Assembly: GCA_003218735.1 (NCBI GenBank)
Contig: QHOJ01000093.1
Location: 1-5,679 of the forward strand
Source: Verrucomicrobiota bacterium
Lineage (GTDB): Bacteria; Verrucomicrobiota; Verrucomicrobiia; Chthoniobacterales; UBA10450
DNA length: 5,679 nucleotides
Direction of reading: 5' to 3'
Of the stretch, positions 1 through 5,679 are shown piece by piece. The translations under genes and the position numbers were made by a program. The notes under the pieces were generated by a model, which searched no databases, was not told the origin of the DNA, and saw nothing but the letters and a program-made list of their open reading frames with translations. Numbering within the stretch: the first letter of the stretch is position 1; every line of letters starts with the position of its first letter.

Positions 1-359
1 ATAAAATGTCCGCGCCTGTGTCGGAGTTGATTTGCGATGAGTTCGTAATTTCCCCGAAGAAAAACCAGCTTTACATTATCGCCGACGCGGAGATGCCGGC
101 GATATTCTTCCTTTAGCGCGGAACACGCCAGGACCGCGTTCTCGTCTGCGGCAAGACATCGTTTGATCAACTGTCGCAAATTCTCCAACCACGGCCACCG
201 GTTCTCATCCGTCAGCGGAACGCCCTGATGCATTTTGTCGATGTTAGCCTGCGAATGGAAATCATCGGCCTCATAAAACCGCCAACCGAGTTCTTTCGCG
301 AGCAGTTGGCCGATTGTCGTTTTTCCAGCGCCGGAGACGCCAAAGATGATCACGATCAT
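1..359 (-). CDS. gntK: Gluconokinase, N-terminal 119 codons (partial, cut by left edge)
   Basis: Phosphorylates D-gluconate to 6-phosphogluconate with ATP (EC 2.7.1.12) in the cytoplasm, feeding the pentose phosphate or Entner-Doudoroff route. Translating the minus strand from the ATG at 359-357 gives a P-loop at residues 7-14 (GVSGAGKT). Further family motifs follow in order: DDFH at 32-35, the AN..KM..G.PLTDE.RWPWL block at 38-58, CSALK..YR..L at 79-90, and LRG...I...L..R.GHF at 101-119. The next two bases would start a Met codon, as in the usual GHFM. Known gluconokinases of this family are about 165-175 residues, so roughly the last third lies outside the window. A GGAGG (complement of 366-370) lies six bases upstream of the ATG and fixes the start. 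It is transcribed divergently from the acyltransferase gene. Related small kinases such as shikimate kinase share the P-loop but not the DDFH/PLTDE/CSALK set. The family assignment is firm; gntK versus idnK cannot be decided. Confidence 0.93.
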   Translation of the reverse strand, partial: MIVIIFGVSGAGKTTIGQLLAKELGWRFYEADDFHSQANIDKMHQGVPLTDENRWPWLENLRQLIKRCLAADENAVLACSALKEEYRRHLRVGDNVKLVFLRGNYELIANQLRHRRGHF

Positions 360-365
360 GTTTCG

Positions 366-370
366 CCTCC
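366..370 (-). promoter_or_regulatory. Ribosome binding site of the gluconokinase gene
   Basis: The minus strand reads GGAGG here, six bases before the ATG at 359-357. It is a full Shine-Dalgarno core at normal spacing and decides the start of the gluconokinase. Confidence 0.75.
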
Positions 371-535
371 GGTAAAGAACAATCTATCCCGAGGTTCCCT
401 TCACTCTTCTAACACCACGCATCAATAACCTTGTTGATTTTGTCCTTTGCCGTGAGATCAGAATCGACCGCAAAAATGATTTGGCAAAATGTACTAGCCA
501 TTCGCATGTCGCTTGGATAAGCAATCGCGCTGGTC

Positions 536-1957
536 ATGCTCTTCAACTCGCTCACCTTCGTCGTCTTTTTTGTAGTCGTCGTCACTGCCTACTGGAGCAT
601 ACGTTCCTGGAACGCGCGGAAAAATCTCCTCGTCGGCGCGAGCTATATTTTTTACGGCGCGTGGAACCCGCCGTTCGCCGCATTGCTTTTTTCCACCACG
701 GCGATGGATTTTTGGCTCGGAAGACAGATCGCGAAAGCTGAGGGTCGACATTCGCGCCGCGTCTGGCTGGTTGGCAGCGTCTGCATGAACCTGAGCATGC
801 TTGGTTTTTTCAAATATGGGAACTTTCTGCTGCAAAATTTTCAGTGGCTACTAGCGCGCATCGGCATCATCTATCAACCACCGCATCTCGACATTCTTCT
901 GCCCGTCGGCATTTCCTTTTACACATTTCATTCTCTCTCTTACACGCTCGACATTTATCGCGGCGTTTTGAAACCGACGAAGTCGCTACGCGATTTCATC
1001 CTGGCCGTTTCCTTTTTTCCTCAACTGGTCGCGGGGCCAATCGTGCGCGCGGGTGATTTTCTTCCGCAACTTGTCAGGCCGTCGAGTTTGCGCGCGGGCC
1101 AGTTTTTGTGGGGATTGTTGCTCATGACTCTTGGCCTGTTCGAAAAAATCGTGCTCGCCGACACGATGCTTTCCGGTTCGGCCGATCGCATCTTTAGTTA
1201 TGCCGGTCCGCTCGTTGCGCTGGATTCCTGGCTGGGTGTTATGGCATTCGCCGGCCAGATATTCTTCGATTTCGCCGGCTACTCCACCTGCGCGATTGGT
1301 GCGGCTCTCTGCCTTGGCTTTCATCTGAAGGATAATTTCCGTTTTCCATACGCGGCCATTGGCTTTTCCGATTTTTGGCGGCGCTGGCATATCTCACTTT
1401 CGACATTCTTGCGGGACTACCTTTACATTCCGCTCGGCGGCAATCAGGTTCGTCCAGTCCGCGCAGCGACGAATCTCGTCATAGTAATGTTTCTCGGTGG
1501 TCTCTGGCACGGCGCGGCCTGGACGTTCGTCGTTTGGGGCTTGCTTCATGGCTCGTATCTCGTCGTCGAACGGGTTGTTCGCGCTTTGTTCGAGAACAAA
1601 GACTGGGCTAACAACCTCGCGACTGGACTCTTCGCCGGCTTCGCCACTTACGCGGCGGTTTGCATCGCCTGGGTTTTCTTTCGGGCGTCCGATTTCACCG
1701 TCGCCGCGCGAATGTTGCACGGCATGTTTGGCGGACACGCCCACGGCGATGCTATTGTTACTACCCGTGAAATGTTGCAAATCGTACTCGTCACCGCTGG
1801 CATGATTCTCGTTCATTGGACACTGCGCGATAGCAATATCGAAACGGCCGTGATGCGTTTGCCGCGCTGGATTGTAACAACTGCATGGGCCTTGATGGCC
1901 TGCGCCATCATTCTCACTCAAGGAAGCAGCAATGCCTTCATCTACTTCCAATTTTAA
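536..1957 (+). CDS. MBOAT-family membrane O-acyltransferase (AlgI-like)
   Basis: A polytopic inner-membrane protein of 473 residues, the usual size for AlgI/PatA/DltB-like members. In this family the protein passes an acyl group, commonly acetyl, across the membrane to a periplasmic partner that acylates a polysaccharide or cell-wall polymer. Visible hallmarks are the N-terminus MLFNS plus a hydrophobic segment (1-20), LLPVGISFYTFHSLSY at 121-136, DFAGYS at 245-250, FWRRWHISLSTFLRDYLYIPLGG at about 280-302 with H285, and GGLWHGAAW at 321-329. H325 corresponds to the catalytic His of AlgI. The C-terminus FIYFQF is also typical. About ten hydrophobic segments can be picked out by eye. The ATG start matches the family N-terminus, although no strong Shine-Dalgarno precedes it. 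The downstream SGNH-like gene starts inside its last codons, which supports a joint role. The acceptor polymer and acyl donor cannot be read from the sequence, so I give no gene symbol. Confidence 0.94.
   Translation: MLFNSLTFVVFFVVVVTAYWSIRSWNARKNLLVGASYIFYGAWNPPFAALLFSTTAMDFWLGRQIAKAEGRHSRRVWLVGSVCMNLSMLGFFKYGNFLLQNFQWLLARIGIIYQPPHLDILLPVGISFYTFHSLSYTLDIYRGVLKPTKSLRDFILAVSFFPQLVAGPIVRAGDFLPQLVRPSSLRAGQFLWGLLLMTLGLFEKIVLADTMLSGSADRIFSYAGPLVALDSWLGVMAFAGQIFFDFAGYSTCAIGAALCLGFHLKDNFRFPYAAIGFSDFWRRWHISLSTFLRDYLYIPLGGNQVRPVRAATNLVIVMFLGGLWHGAAWTFVVWGLLHGSYLVVERVVRALFENKDWANNLATGLFAGFATYAAVCIAWVFFRASDFTVAARMLHGMFGGHAHGDAIVTTREMLQIVLVTAGMILVHWTLRDSNIETAVMRLPRWIVTTAWALMACAIILTQGSSNAFIYFQF
1920..1924 (+). 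promoter_or_regulatory. Ribosome binding site of the SGNH-like gene, inside the acyltransferase gene
   Basis: AAGGA at 1920-1924 lies seven bases before the ATG at 1932. It sits within the last codons of the upstream acyltransferase gene, so the second gene is probably translated by coupling or reinitiation. It supports 1932 as the start. Confidence 0.55.
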
Positions 1958-3092
1958 ACGCAAACTTCAGCTGCCGCGGTTGTTCTTCCGCAAGCCGTCC
2001 CAACTCGAGCGCGTGCATGGCGGTCCTCCTCTCGAATACGAGCGGCCGATTCCCGAGGTGCCATGGCGCGGCATCACAGTCGTTGTTGTGCTGATCGTTA
2101 TTGCTGCCACCTGCGCATGGGAATTCTATTGTCGCTCGATCGGTTACGGACCCACGCTCAACGATAACGAAGATCTCTGGACGATGGCGCGCCGGGGCGT
2201 GAAACCTGAGTCTGTCGTCATCATTGGCGATTCGCGCGCCTGGTTCGATCTCGATCTTGACGAATTGCAAAAGGGCCTGAGCAAACGTCCGGTCCAGCTC
2301 GCGATGGGCGGAAGCTGTGCATATCCGGTGCTGGCCGATCTCGCCAATGACGAAAATTTTCACGGCACAATTATTTGCAGTATCGTGCCGCGCTTGTTCG
2401 TCGCGCCACCCGGTACGCCGCCGATGGAGCGCACGGAAAAAGCGGTGCGCCGGTCCCACACTCAAACGCCGGCGCAACGTGTCAGCCAATATCTGGCGAT
2501 GCCGCTGGAAGAACATGTCGCCTTTCTCAAGCAGGAGGAGTTGACTCTTGATGACCTGCTGAAGCGCCTGCCCATTCCCAATCGTCCTTATGCCCTTGTG
2601 TCGCCGCGACTCCCTCCGTATTTCGGGACTTTGGATCGGGAACGGCGCGCTCGCATGATCGAGGAATGCGCCCGACCGGGGAGCGAACTGCAAAGAAGAA
2701 TTCAGCAAATCTGGCTTCCCCTTTTCACTCCGCCTCCACCACCGACGTATATTCCGAAAGAAGATTTTGGAAACAAAATGGGTGCGGCGATCGAAGCCCG
2801 CTTTCATGATATTGCCGCGGCTGTGAAAAAACTTCGCGCTCGCGGGGGTAAAATTGTCTTTGTTCGTTTTCCGCACAGTGGAGAGCTAAAGAAACTCGAG
2901 GACCGCGAAACGCCGCGTCGCGGTATCTGGGATCGAGTCATCAAAGAAACCGGTGCGCCTGGTATTTACTATGAAGATTATCCCGAGCTAAGCGGTTTCA
3001 ATTGCCCTGAATGGTCGCACCTTTCCGCCGGCGATTCCGTCGAGTTCAGCAAACGTCTGGTGCCGCATCTGCGCAAGGCGCTCCAGATGTGA
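1932..3092 (+). CDS. Membrane-anchored SGNH/GDSL-like protein, probable partner of the acyltransferase
   Basis: A 386-residue protein with a basic N-terminal tail (about 45 residues), one strongly hydrophobic segment at 47-64 that should anchor it in the inner membrane, and then an extracytoplasmic domain. VVIIGDSRAWFDLDL at 95-109 matches SGNH block I, making S101 the candidate nucleophile. The last block contains CPEWSHLS at 358-365, where H363 is the candidate catalytic His and E360 stands where the family usually has Asp (DxxH). GGSCAYP at 126-132 and KIVFVRFPHSGELKKLE at 307-323 look like further conserved fold elements. A proline run (267-271) separates the middle and last parts. The ATG overlaps the acyltransferase gene by 26 nt and has an AAGGA upstream. 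By analogy with AlgJ/AlgX and PatB it probably transfers or removes acyl groups on an exported glycan. Overall similarity to named members is not obvious, so the function is inferred from motif, topology and neighbour. Confidence 0.82.
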   Translation: MPSSTSNFKRKLQLPRLFFRKPSQLERVHGGPPLEYERPIPEVPWRGITVVVVLIVIAATCAWEFYCRSIGYGPTLNDNEDLWTMARRGVKPESVVIIGDSRAWFDLDLDELQKGLSKRPVQLAMGGSCAYPVLADLANDENFHGTIICSIVPRLFVAPPGTPPMERTEKAVRRSHTQTPAQRVSQYLAMPLEEHVAFLKQEELTLDDLLKRLPIPNRPYALVSPRLPPYFGTLDRERRARMIEECARPGSELQRRIQQIWLPLFTPPPPPTYIPKEDFGNKMGAAIEARFHDIAAAVKKLRARGGKIVFVRFPHSGELKKLEDRETPRRGIWDRVIKETGAPGIYYEDYPELSGFNCPEWSHLSAGDSVEFSKRLVPHLRKALQM

Positions 3093-3099
3093 CCTGCTC

Positions 3100-3126
3100 T
3101 TGCCGCATTCCTCTGTTGGCTATAAC
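3100..3126 (+). promoter_or_regulatory. Possible sigma-70-like promoter just before the NmrA-like gene
   Basis: TTGCCG at 3100-3105 and TATAAC at 3121-3126 resemble -35 and -10 boxes with a short 15-base spacer. Transcription would begin near 3133, almost on the ATG at 3135, giving a leaderless or nearly leaderless message. This fits the absence of a Shine-Dalgarno there. The call is by eye in a short 42-nt gap, and chance similarity is quite possible. Confidence 0.25.
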
Positions 3127-3134
3127 AAAAGTGT

Positions 3135-3977
3135 ATGGGAAAAACTATTTTGGTAACTGGAGCAACGGGCACGATCGGGCGAGACCTCGCAAAAATACTT
3201 TCGGGAAACGGAATGCCCGTCCGGGCCGGTGTTCGCGATCAAGCTAAGGCGAGAAAACAATTCGGCGCGGACGTCGTACTGACGACATTTGATTTTGAAG
3301 ACGCGGCATCTTTCCCGGACGCGCTGAAAGACGCCGAAAAAGTCTTTTTGTTGCCGCCTCTCATGCCGAACCAGGTTGAAGTTGTCAATGCGTTTATCGA
3401 TGGGGCGAAACGCGCGGGCATTCGTCACATTGTGAAACTTTCTGTCATCGGCGCCGAGACCGATCCACCATACACGTTTGGAAAATGGCACGCCGCTAGC
3501 GATCGACACGTTCGCGGAGCAAGTCTGGCGTTCACGTTTTTGCGGCCGAATTCGTTCATGCAAAATTTCATCAATTACTTTCCGCCGCGCGACGGCGTGA
3601 TTTATCTGCCGTGGGGAAACGGGAAGGCAAGCTTTGTCGATACGCGCGACATCGCAGCTGTTGCCGCTGAGGCACTGACAAGCGATGGGCATGAAGGAAA
3701 AACTTACACACTGACCGGCCCGGCTGCGTTGGGAATCGCAGAAGTAGCATCGATTCTTTCCGAAGTGGCTGGTCGCGAGATCAAATATGTCGATGTGCCG
3801 GAGTCCGCCGCACACGACGGAATGCTTCAAGCTGGACTGCCGCGGTGGCAGGTGGAGGCGTTAATGGAGCTACACGCAGCTAACAAGCAAAACCGCTGGT
3901 CAGCGGTGACATCCGACATCGAAGAAGTAACAGGCGCGCCTGCCACCACCTTCGCCCAATTCTGTCGCGGGAATTAA
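3135..3977 (+). CDS. NmrA-like NAD(P)-binding oxidoreductase (atypical short-chain dehydrogenase)
   Basis: A 280-residue soluble cytoplasmic protein with a Rossmann fold. The N-terminus KTILVTGATGTIGR carries the glycine motif G9-x2-G12-x2-G15 used by atypical short-chain dehydrogenases. GVRD at 32-35 puts an Arg (R34) after the second strand, which in this family favours NADP(H). FDFED at 52-56 follows the third strand. Later family-like segments are HIVKLSVIGAE at 98-108, FLRPNSFMQNF at 135-145, FVDTRDIAAVAAEAL at 167-181 and YTLTGPAAL at 191-199. Length and order fit the NmrA/quinone-oxidoreductase-2/triphenylmethane-reductase group, which contains both active NADPH reductases and redox-sensing regulators; the substrate cannot be told. 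The ATG at 3135 gives the exact family N-terminus, though no Shine-Dalgarno precedes it. It lies 42 nt after the SGNH-like gene and could be in the same transcript, but a functional link to acyl transfer is not evident. Confidence 0.9.
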   Translation: MGKTILVTGATGTIGRDLAKILSGNGMPVRAGVRDQAKARKQFGADVVLTTFDFEDAASFPDALKDAEKVFLLPPLMPNQVEVVNAFIDGAKRAGIRHIVKLSVIGAETDPPYTFGKWHAASDRHVRGASLAFTFLRPNSFMQNFINYFPPRDGVIYLPWGNGKASFVDTRDIAAVAAEALTSDGHEGKTYTLTGPAALGIAEVASILSEVAGREIKYVDVPESAAHDGMLQAGLPRWQVEALMELHAANKQNRWSAVTSDIEEVTGAPATTFAQFCRGN

Positions 3978-4011
3978 CATCGGGCACGGAACTGCCCAAT
4001 CCAGCCCGGAA

Positions 4012-4017
4012 AAGGAG
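4012..4017 (+). promoter_or_regulatory. Shine-Dalgarno-like AAGGAG upstream of an alternative metalloprotease start
   Basis: AAGGAG lies 11 bases before a TTG at 4029 that is in frame with the archaemetzincin gene, and 15 bases before an out-of-frame ATG at 4033 that opens a 20-codon frame ending at 4095. It could serve the TTG start, a short leader peptide, or nothing. It is the best ribosome-binding sequence upstream of the protease gene, so it matters for choosing the start. Confidence 0.35.
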
Positions 4018-4132
4018 AATCGCAAAGTTTGAATGCTTCAGGTGAATCGGCCGCCCAGCCGCGCGATGTTAATGATACCGCCTCACGCGCGTTGAGTCTT
4101 GTGTTCACAATCGCCGCGATTTCACAATGGAG

Positions 4133-4210
4133 ATCAGGCTTCCAGCCTGATTCGGCCAACAACCTTCCAGGCTGTCTTTTCGCAAAACCGGCTCGACGAC
4201 AGGCTCGACG
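4133..4210 (+). repeat. Repeat-like element with a perfect palindrome (possible REP-type dispersed repeat)
   Basis: ATCAGGCT (4133-4140) and AGCCTGAT (4144-4151) form a perfect 8-bp stem around the loop TCC. TTCCAG followed by a variant CTG recurs at 4140-4149 and 4165-4174 with one mismatch, and GGCTCGACG occurs twice at 4190-4198 and 4202-4210. Together these make a compact structured block unlike coding sequence. Palindromes built on the CAGGCTGGAAGCCTG theme are, as I recall, common dispersed repeats in Verrucomicrobiota genomes. The element lies between the reductase stop and the signal-peptide Met of the metalloprotease. Its true ends are unknown, and only one copy is in the window. Confidence 0.5.
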
Positions 4211-4220
4211 CTCGTCGGTT

Positions 4221-5159
4221 ATGTGGATGATTGCCGCTATTGCTGTATTGCTGCCTTCGGTTGTCATGGCTTTCACGCCTCCTAATGAGAAAACAATACG
4301 CGATGCGATCGGCGACCTTAGCGGATTGCCGGTTGTCCTTCAGCGAGCGTTTGCGCCGGATCACGATAGCTTTGATTCTATTCCAAAACCAGGGCCTAAC
4401 GACTGGCTCGCTGTGCATCAGGAGCCGGGGCAAACTTTCGATGAATTCAAAATATCTCAGCCGAATCGGCCCACGCAGAGCCGGCGCGTTATTTATCTTC
4501 AACTACTCGGCGATTTTGCGCCTGAACGCAGTCCGTCTATCGACAAGTTGCGCGAGTTTGCCGGCGCATTCTTCTCGATGGAAGTAAAGGCGCTTTCGCC
4601 GATCAAGATCGACAATGAAAAATTCACGACGCGCCGCAATCCAAATACCGGCAACCCGCAAATTCTCACTGGCGACGTCCTCAATTTTCTCAAAGCCCGC
4701 GTTCCGGCGGATGCCTTCTGCATTCTCGCCATCACGATGGAAGATCTTTACCCGGAGCCGTCGTGGAATTTCGTGTTCGGGCAGGCTTCGCTGCGCGACC
4801 GCGTCGGCATCTATAGCTTTGCCCGATACGATCCGGTATTTTATGGCGAGCCGCGCGCGGCCGGTTACGAGACGCTCCTGCTACGCCGGAGCTGCAAAGT
4901 GCTCGCCCACGAGACGGGTCACATGTTCGGCCTTGCACATTGCACGTATTTCAACTGCCTGATGAACGGCTCAAATCACCTCGCCGAAAGCGATCGCCGT
5001 CCGTTGCATCTCTGTCCGGTTTGTCTGCGCAAACTGCAATGGAACATCGGCTTTGATGCGGTCGAACGGTACACTGCGCTCGAGCGAGTTAATCGCGCTG
5101 CCGGATTTACCGATGAAGCCGACTGGCTCAGCCGGCGCATCAAGACCGTGCGGGAATGA
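4221..5159 (+). CDS. Archaemetzincin-family zinc metalloprotease, eukaryote AMZ2-like, probably exported
   Basis: A predicted zinc aminopeptidase/protease of 312 residues from this ATG. Numbered from it, H230-E231-x2-H234-x2-G237-x2-H240-C241 gives the metzincin zinc site plus the archaemetzincin Cys. C246-x-M248, then C265-x2-C268 sixteen residues later, complete the family's four-cysteine second zinc site. The upstream block DAFCILAITMEDLYP, then SWNFVFGQASL and GIYSFARYD (about 164-204), and GSNHLAESDRRPLHLCPVCL at 250-269 closely match my memory of human AMZ2; most archaeal and bacterial members are near 180 residues. Residues 1-17 look like a signal peptide (MWMIAAIAVLLPSVVMA, cut after VMA) with no lipobox Cys. 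The open frame runs back to a TTG at 4029 with AAGGAG upstream, adding 64 residues that cross a repeat-like palindrome. I prefer 4221 for its signal peptide, although it lacks a Shine-Dalgarno. Family is firm; start and location less so. The substrate is unknown. Confidence 0.88.
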   Translation: MWMIAAIAVLLPSVVMAFTPPNEKTIRDAIGDLSGLPVVLQRAFAPDHDSFDSIPKPGPNDWLAVHQEPGQTFDEFKISQPNRPTQSRRVIYLQLLGDFAPERSPSIDKLREFAGAFFSMEVKALSPIKIDNEKFTTRRNPNTGNPQILTGDVLNFLKARVPADAFCILAITMEDLYPEPSWNFVFGQASLRDRVGIYSFARYDPVFYGEPRAAGYETLLLRRSCKVLAHETGHMFGLAHCTYFNCLMNGSNHLAESDRRPLHLCPVCLRKLQWNIGFDAVERYTALERVNRAAGFTDEADWLSRRIKTVRE

Positions 5160-5278
5160 GAATCAGACGTTGGGCGTTGGGCATTTGCCGTTAATCTTCA
5201 GGCCGTACCAACGCAATCACTTGTCGATCTTGCCTCGAACTCCTGAGCATATTGGTTGATGGCTTCACAGAGAAATCG

Positions 5279-5679
5279 TTACGGCGTAAGGAAAATCTTA
5301 CCTGTGTAAGGATCTTTCACTTGCGTTCCGGGCGGGAAACTGCGGACATCGATGTAGCCGCTGTCCGGCGAGAACGGACTGATAACTAGGCCTTGCTTAC
5401 CAGGCACGGGAGTTCCGTAAAGCAAGCCGCTCTTTCCGTTTTTCGCGGCCGAGGCTGACTTCGCTGCGCGTACGTTGTGCCCATTCGGGGGCGTAGCGAC
5501 TGCGCTGCTAGAAGTCTGATTATTCGAAGCACCGCTCGGCGCAGCCTCGTTAACGCTGCGCCCATTCGGGGGCACAACCGCTGCGTTGCCAGATGTCTGA
5601 TCATTCGAAGCATCGCTTGTTACAGTCTCATTATTCTGTGTACGGCTGCTCCGGTGCGACCGCTGCTTCGGCCCCGGGT
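5279..5679 (-). CDS. Repeat-containing hypothetical protein, C-terminal part (partial, cut by right edge)
   Basis: The minus-strand frame is open from the right edge to the TAA at 5281-5279, giving at least 132 residues with no start in evidence; the GTG at 5575 is only an internal codon. The visible part starts with a polar, Arg/Ser-rich stretch and continues with two tandem 27-residue repeats, each beginning Asn-Glu and containing SN-D/N-QTS and PPNG. An Ala/Lys-rich linker follows. The protein ends in a compact module of about 45 residues: YGTPVPGKQGLVISPF, then a Tyr-Ile-Asp-Val segment, FPPGTQVKDPYTGKIF and a Leu-Thr-Pro end. I recall this ending from many uncharacterised Verrucomicrobiota proteins but know no function. 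The low-complexity, Ser/Asn/Thr-rich repeats look disordered and suggest a linker, perhaps to a membrane or surface part beyond the window. It is convergent with the metalloprotease gene, 119 nt away. Confidence 0.72.
   Translation of the reverse strand, partial: PGPKQRSHRSSRTQNNETVTSDASNDQTSGNAAVVPPNGRSVNEAAPSGASNNQTSSSAVATPPNGHNVRAAKSASAAKNGKSGLLYGTPVPGKQGLVISPFSPDSGYIDVRSFPPGTQVKDPYTGKIFLTP
5471..5632 (-). repeat. Two tandem 81-bp (27-codon) repeats inside the hypothetical gene
   Basis: Copies at 5552-5632 and 5471-5551 are exactly 81 bp and stay in frame. By hand count about 62 of 81 bases agree. The best-conserved parts are the 10 bases coding for PPNG (5481-5490 and 5562-5571) and the block around 5514-5530 / 5595-5611. 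The in-frame period and divergence fit an old coding duplication rather than a fresh slippage event. Further copies may lie past the right edge. Confidence 0.85.

Noticed and set aside
228..428. 66-codon plus-strand open frame over the gluconokinase start
   Set aside because: It lies opposite well-conserved gluconokinase motifs and crosses that gene's ribosome binding site. Its product is not protein-like in composition.
360..535. Divergent promoters between gluconokinase and acyltransferase genes
   Set aside because: The 176-nt gap must hold at least one promoter, and several TTG-containing hexamers occur, but no -35/-10 pair with good spacing stood out, so I did not place one.
1938..2876. 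Long open frame of 312 codons on the minus strand opposite the SGNH-like gene
   Set aside because: It is antisense to a gene with a clear membrane segment and GDSR motif. Its product is an Arg/His/Ala-rich sequence with no recognisable motif, as expected for a shadow in GC-rich coding DNA.
3120..3830. Open frame of 236 codons on the minus strand opposite the NmrA-like gene
   Set aside because: The plus-strand frame has a textbook Rossmann motif and full family length. The antisense product shows no domain and has no supporting ribosome site that I could see.
3982..3997. Small hairpin GGGCA/TGCCC just after the reductase stop as a terminator
   Set aside because: The stem is only 5 bp with a 6-base loop and has no following T run, so an intrinsic terminator is not supported.
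5168..5182. Short tandem GTTGGGC GTTGGGC after the metalloprotease stop
   Set aside because: Two copies of a 7-base unit are too few to call a repeat array; it may be a trace of a dispersed repeat but cannot be supported from this window.
5286..5301. Inverted repeat GTAAG/CTTAC near the convergent gene ends as a terminator
   Set aside because: It is only 5 bp, lies within the coding end of the minus-strand gene, and has no T run on either side.

Overview
The window reads as bacterial chromosome of moderate-to-high GC with short intergenic gaps. Several features recall soil Verrucomicrobiota of the Chthoniobacterales/Spartobacteria type. These are the C-terminal signature of the right-hand gene, a palindrome-bearing repeat around 4133-4210, and a mix of starts with and without Shine-Dalgarno sequences. 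This placement rests on memory and inference; there is no rRNA or other marker gene here.

Layout. The left edge holds the first 119 codons of a gluconokinase on the minus strand, running off the window at position 1. A 176-nt divergent gap follows (360-535). Four plus-strand genes then run in the same direction: an AlgI-type MBOAT O-acyltransferase (536-1957), a membrane-anchored SGNH-type protein overlapping it by 26 nt (1932-3092), an NmrA-like NAD(P)-binding reductase (3135-3977), and an archaemetzincin-family zinc metalloprotease (best start 4221, stop 5159). After a 119-nt convergent gap, the 3' part of a minus-strand gene occupies 5279-5679. It has tandem 27-residue repeats and a conserved-looking C-terminal module, and runs off the right edge.

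How the genes fit together. The MBOAT and SGNH genes are translationally coupled and form the familiar two-part cassette (compare AlgI with AlgJ/AlgX, or PatA/PatB) that carries acyl groups across the membrane and puts them on an extracytoplasmic glycan. No polymer-synthesis genes are visible, so the acceptor is unknown. The reductase and the protease may be co-transcribed with this pair, but nothing in their sequences ties them to it. The reductase also has a possible promoter of its own.

The most unusual gene is the archaemetzincin. Its core resembles the animal AMZ2 proteins far more closely than I would expect for a bacterial protein, and its most plausible start gives it an export signal. 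The 5' end of this gene is unclear because a repeat-like element lies in the stretch before the signal peptide. I found no CRISPR array, tRNA, rRNA, insertion sequence or clearly undescribed multi-gene system.
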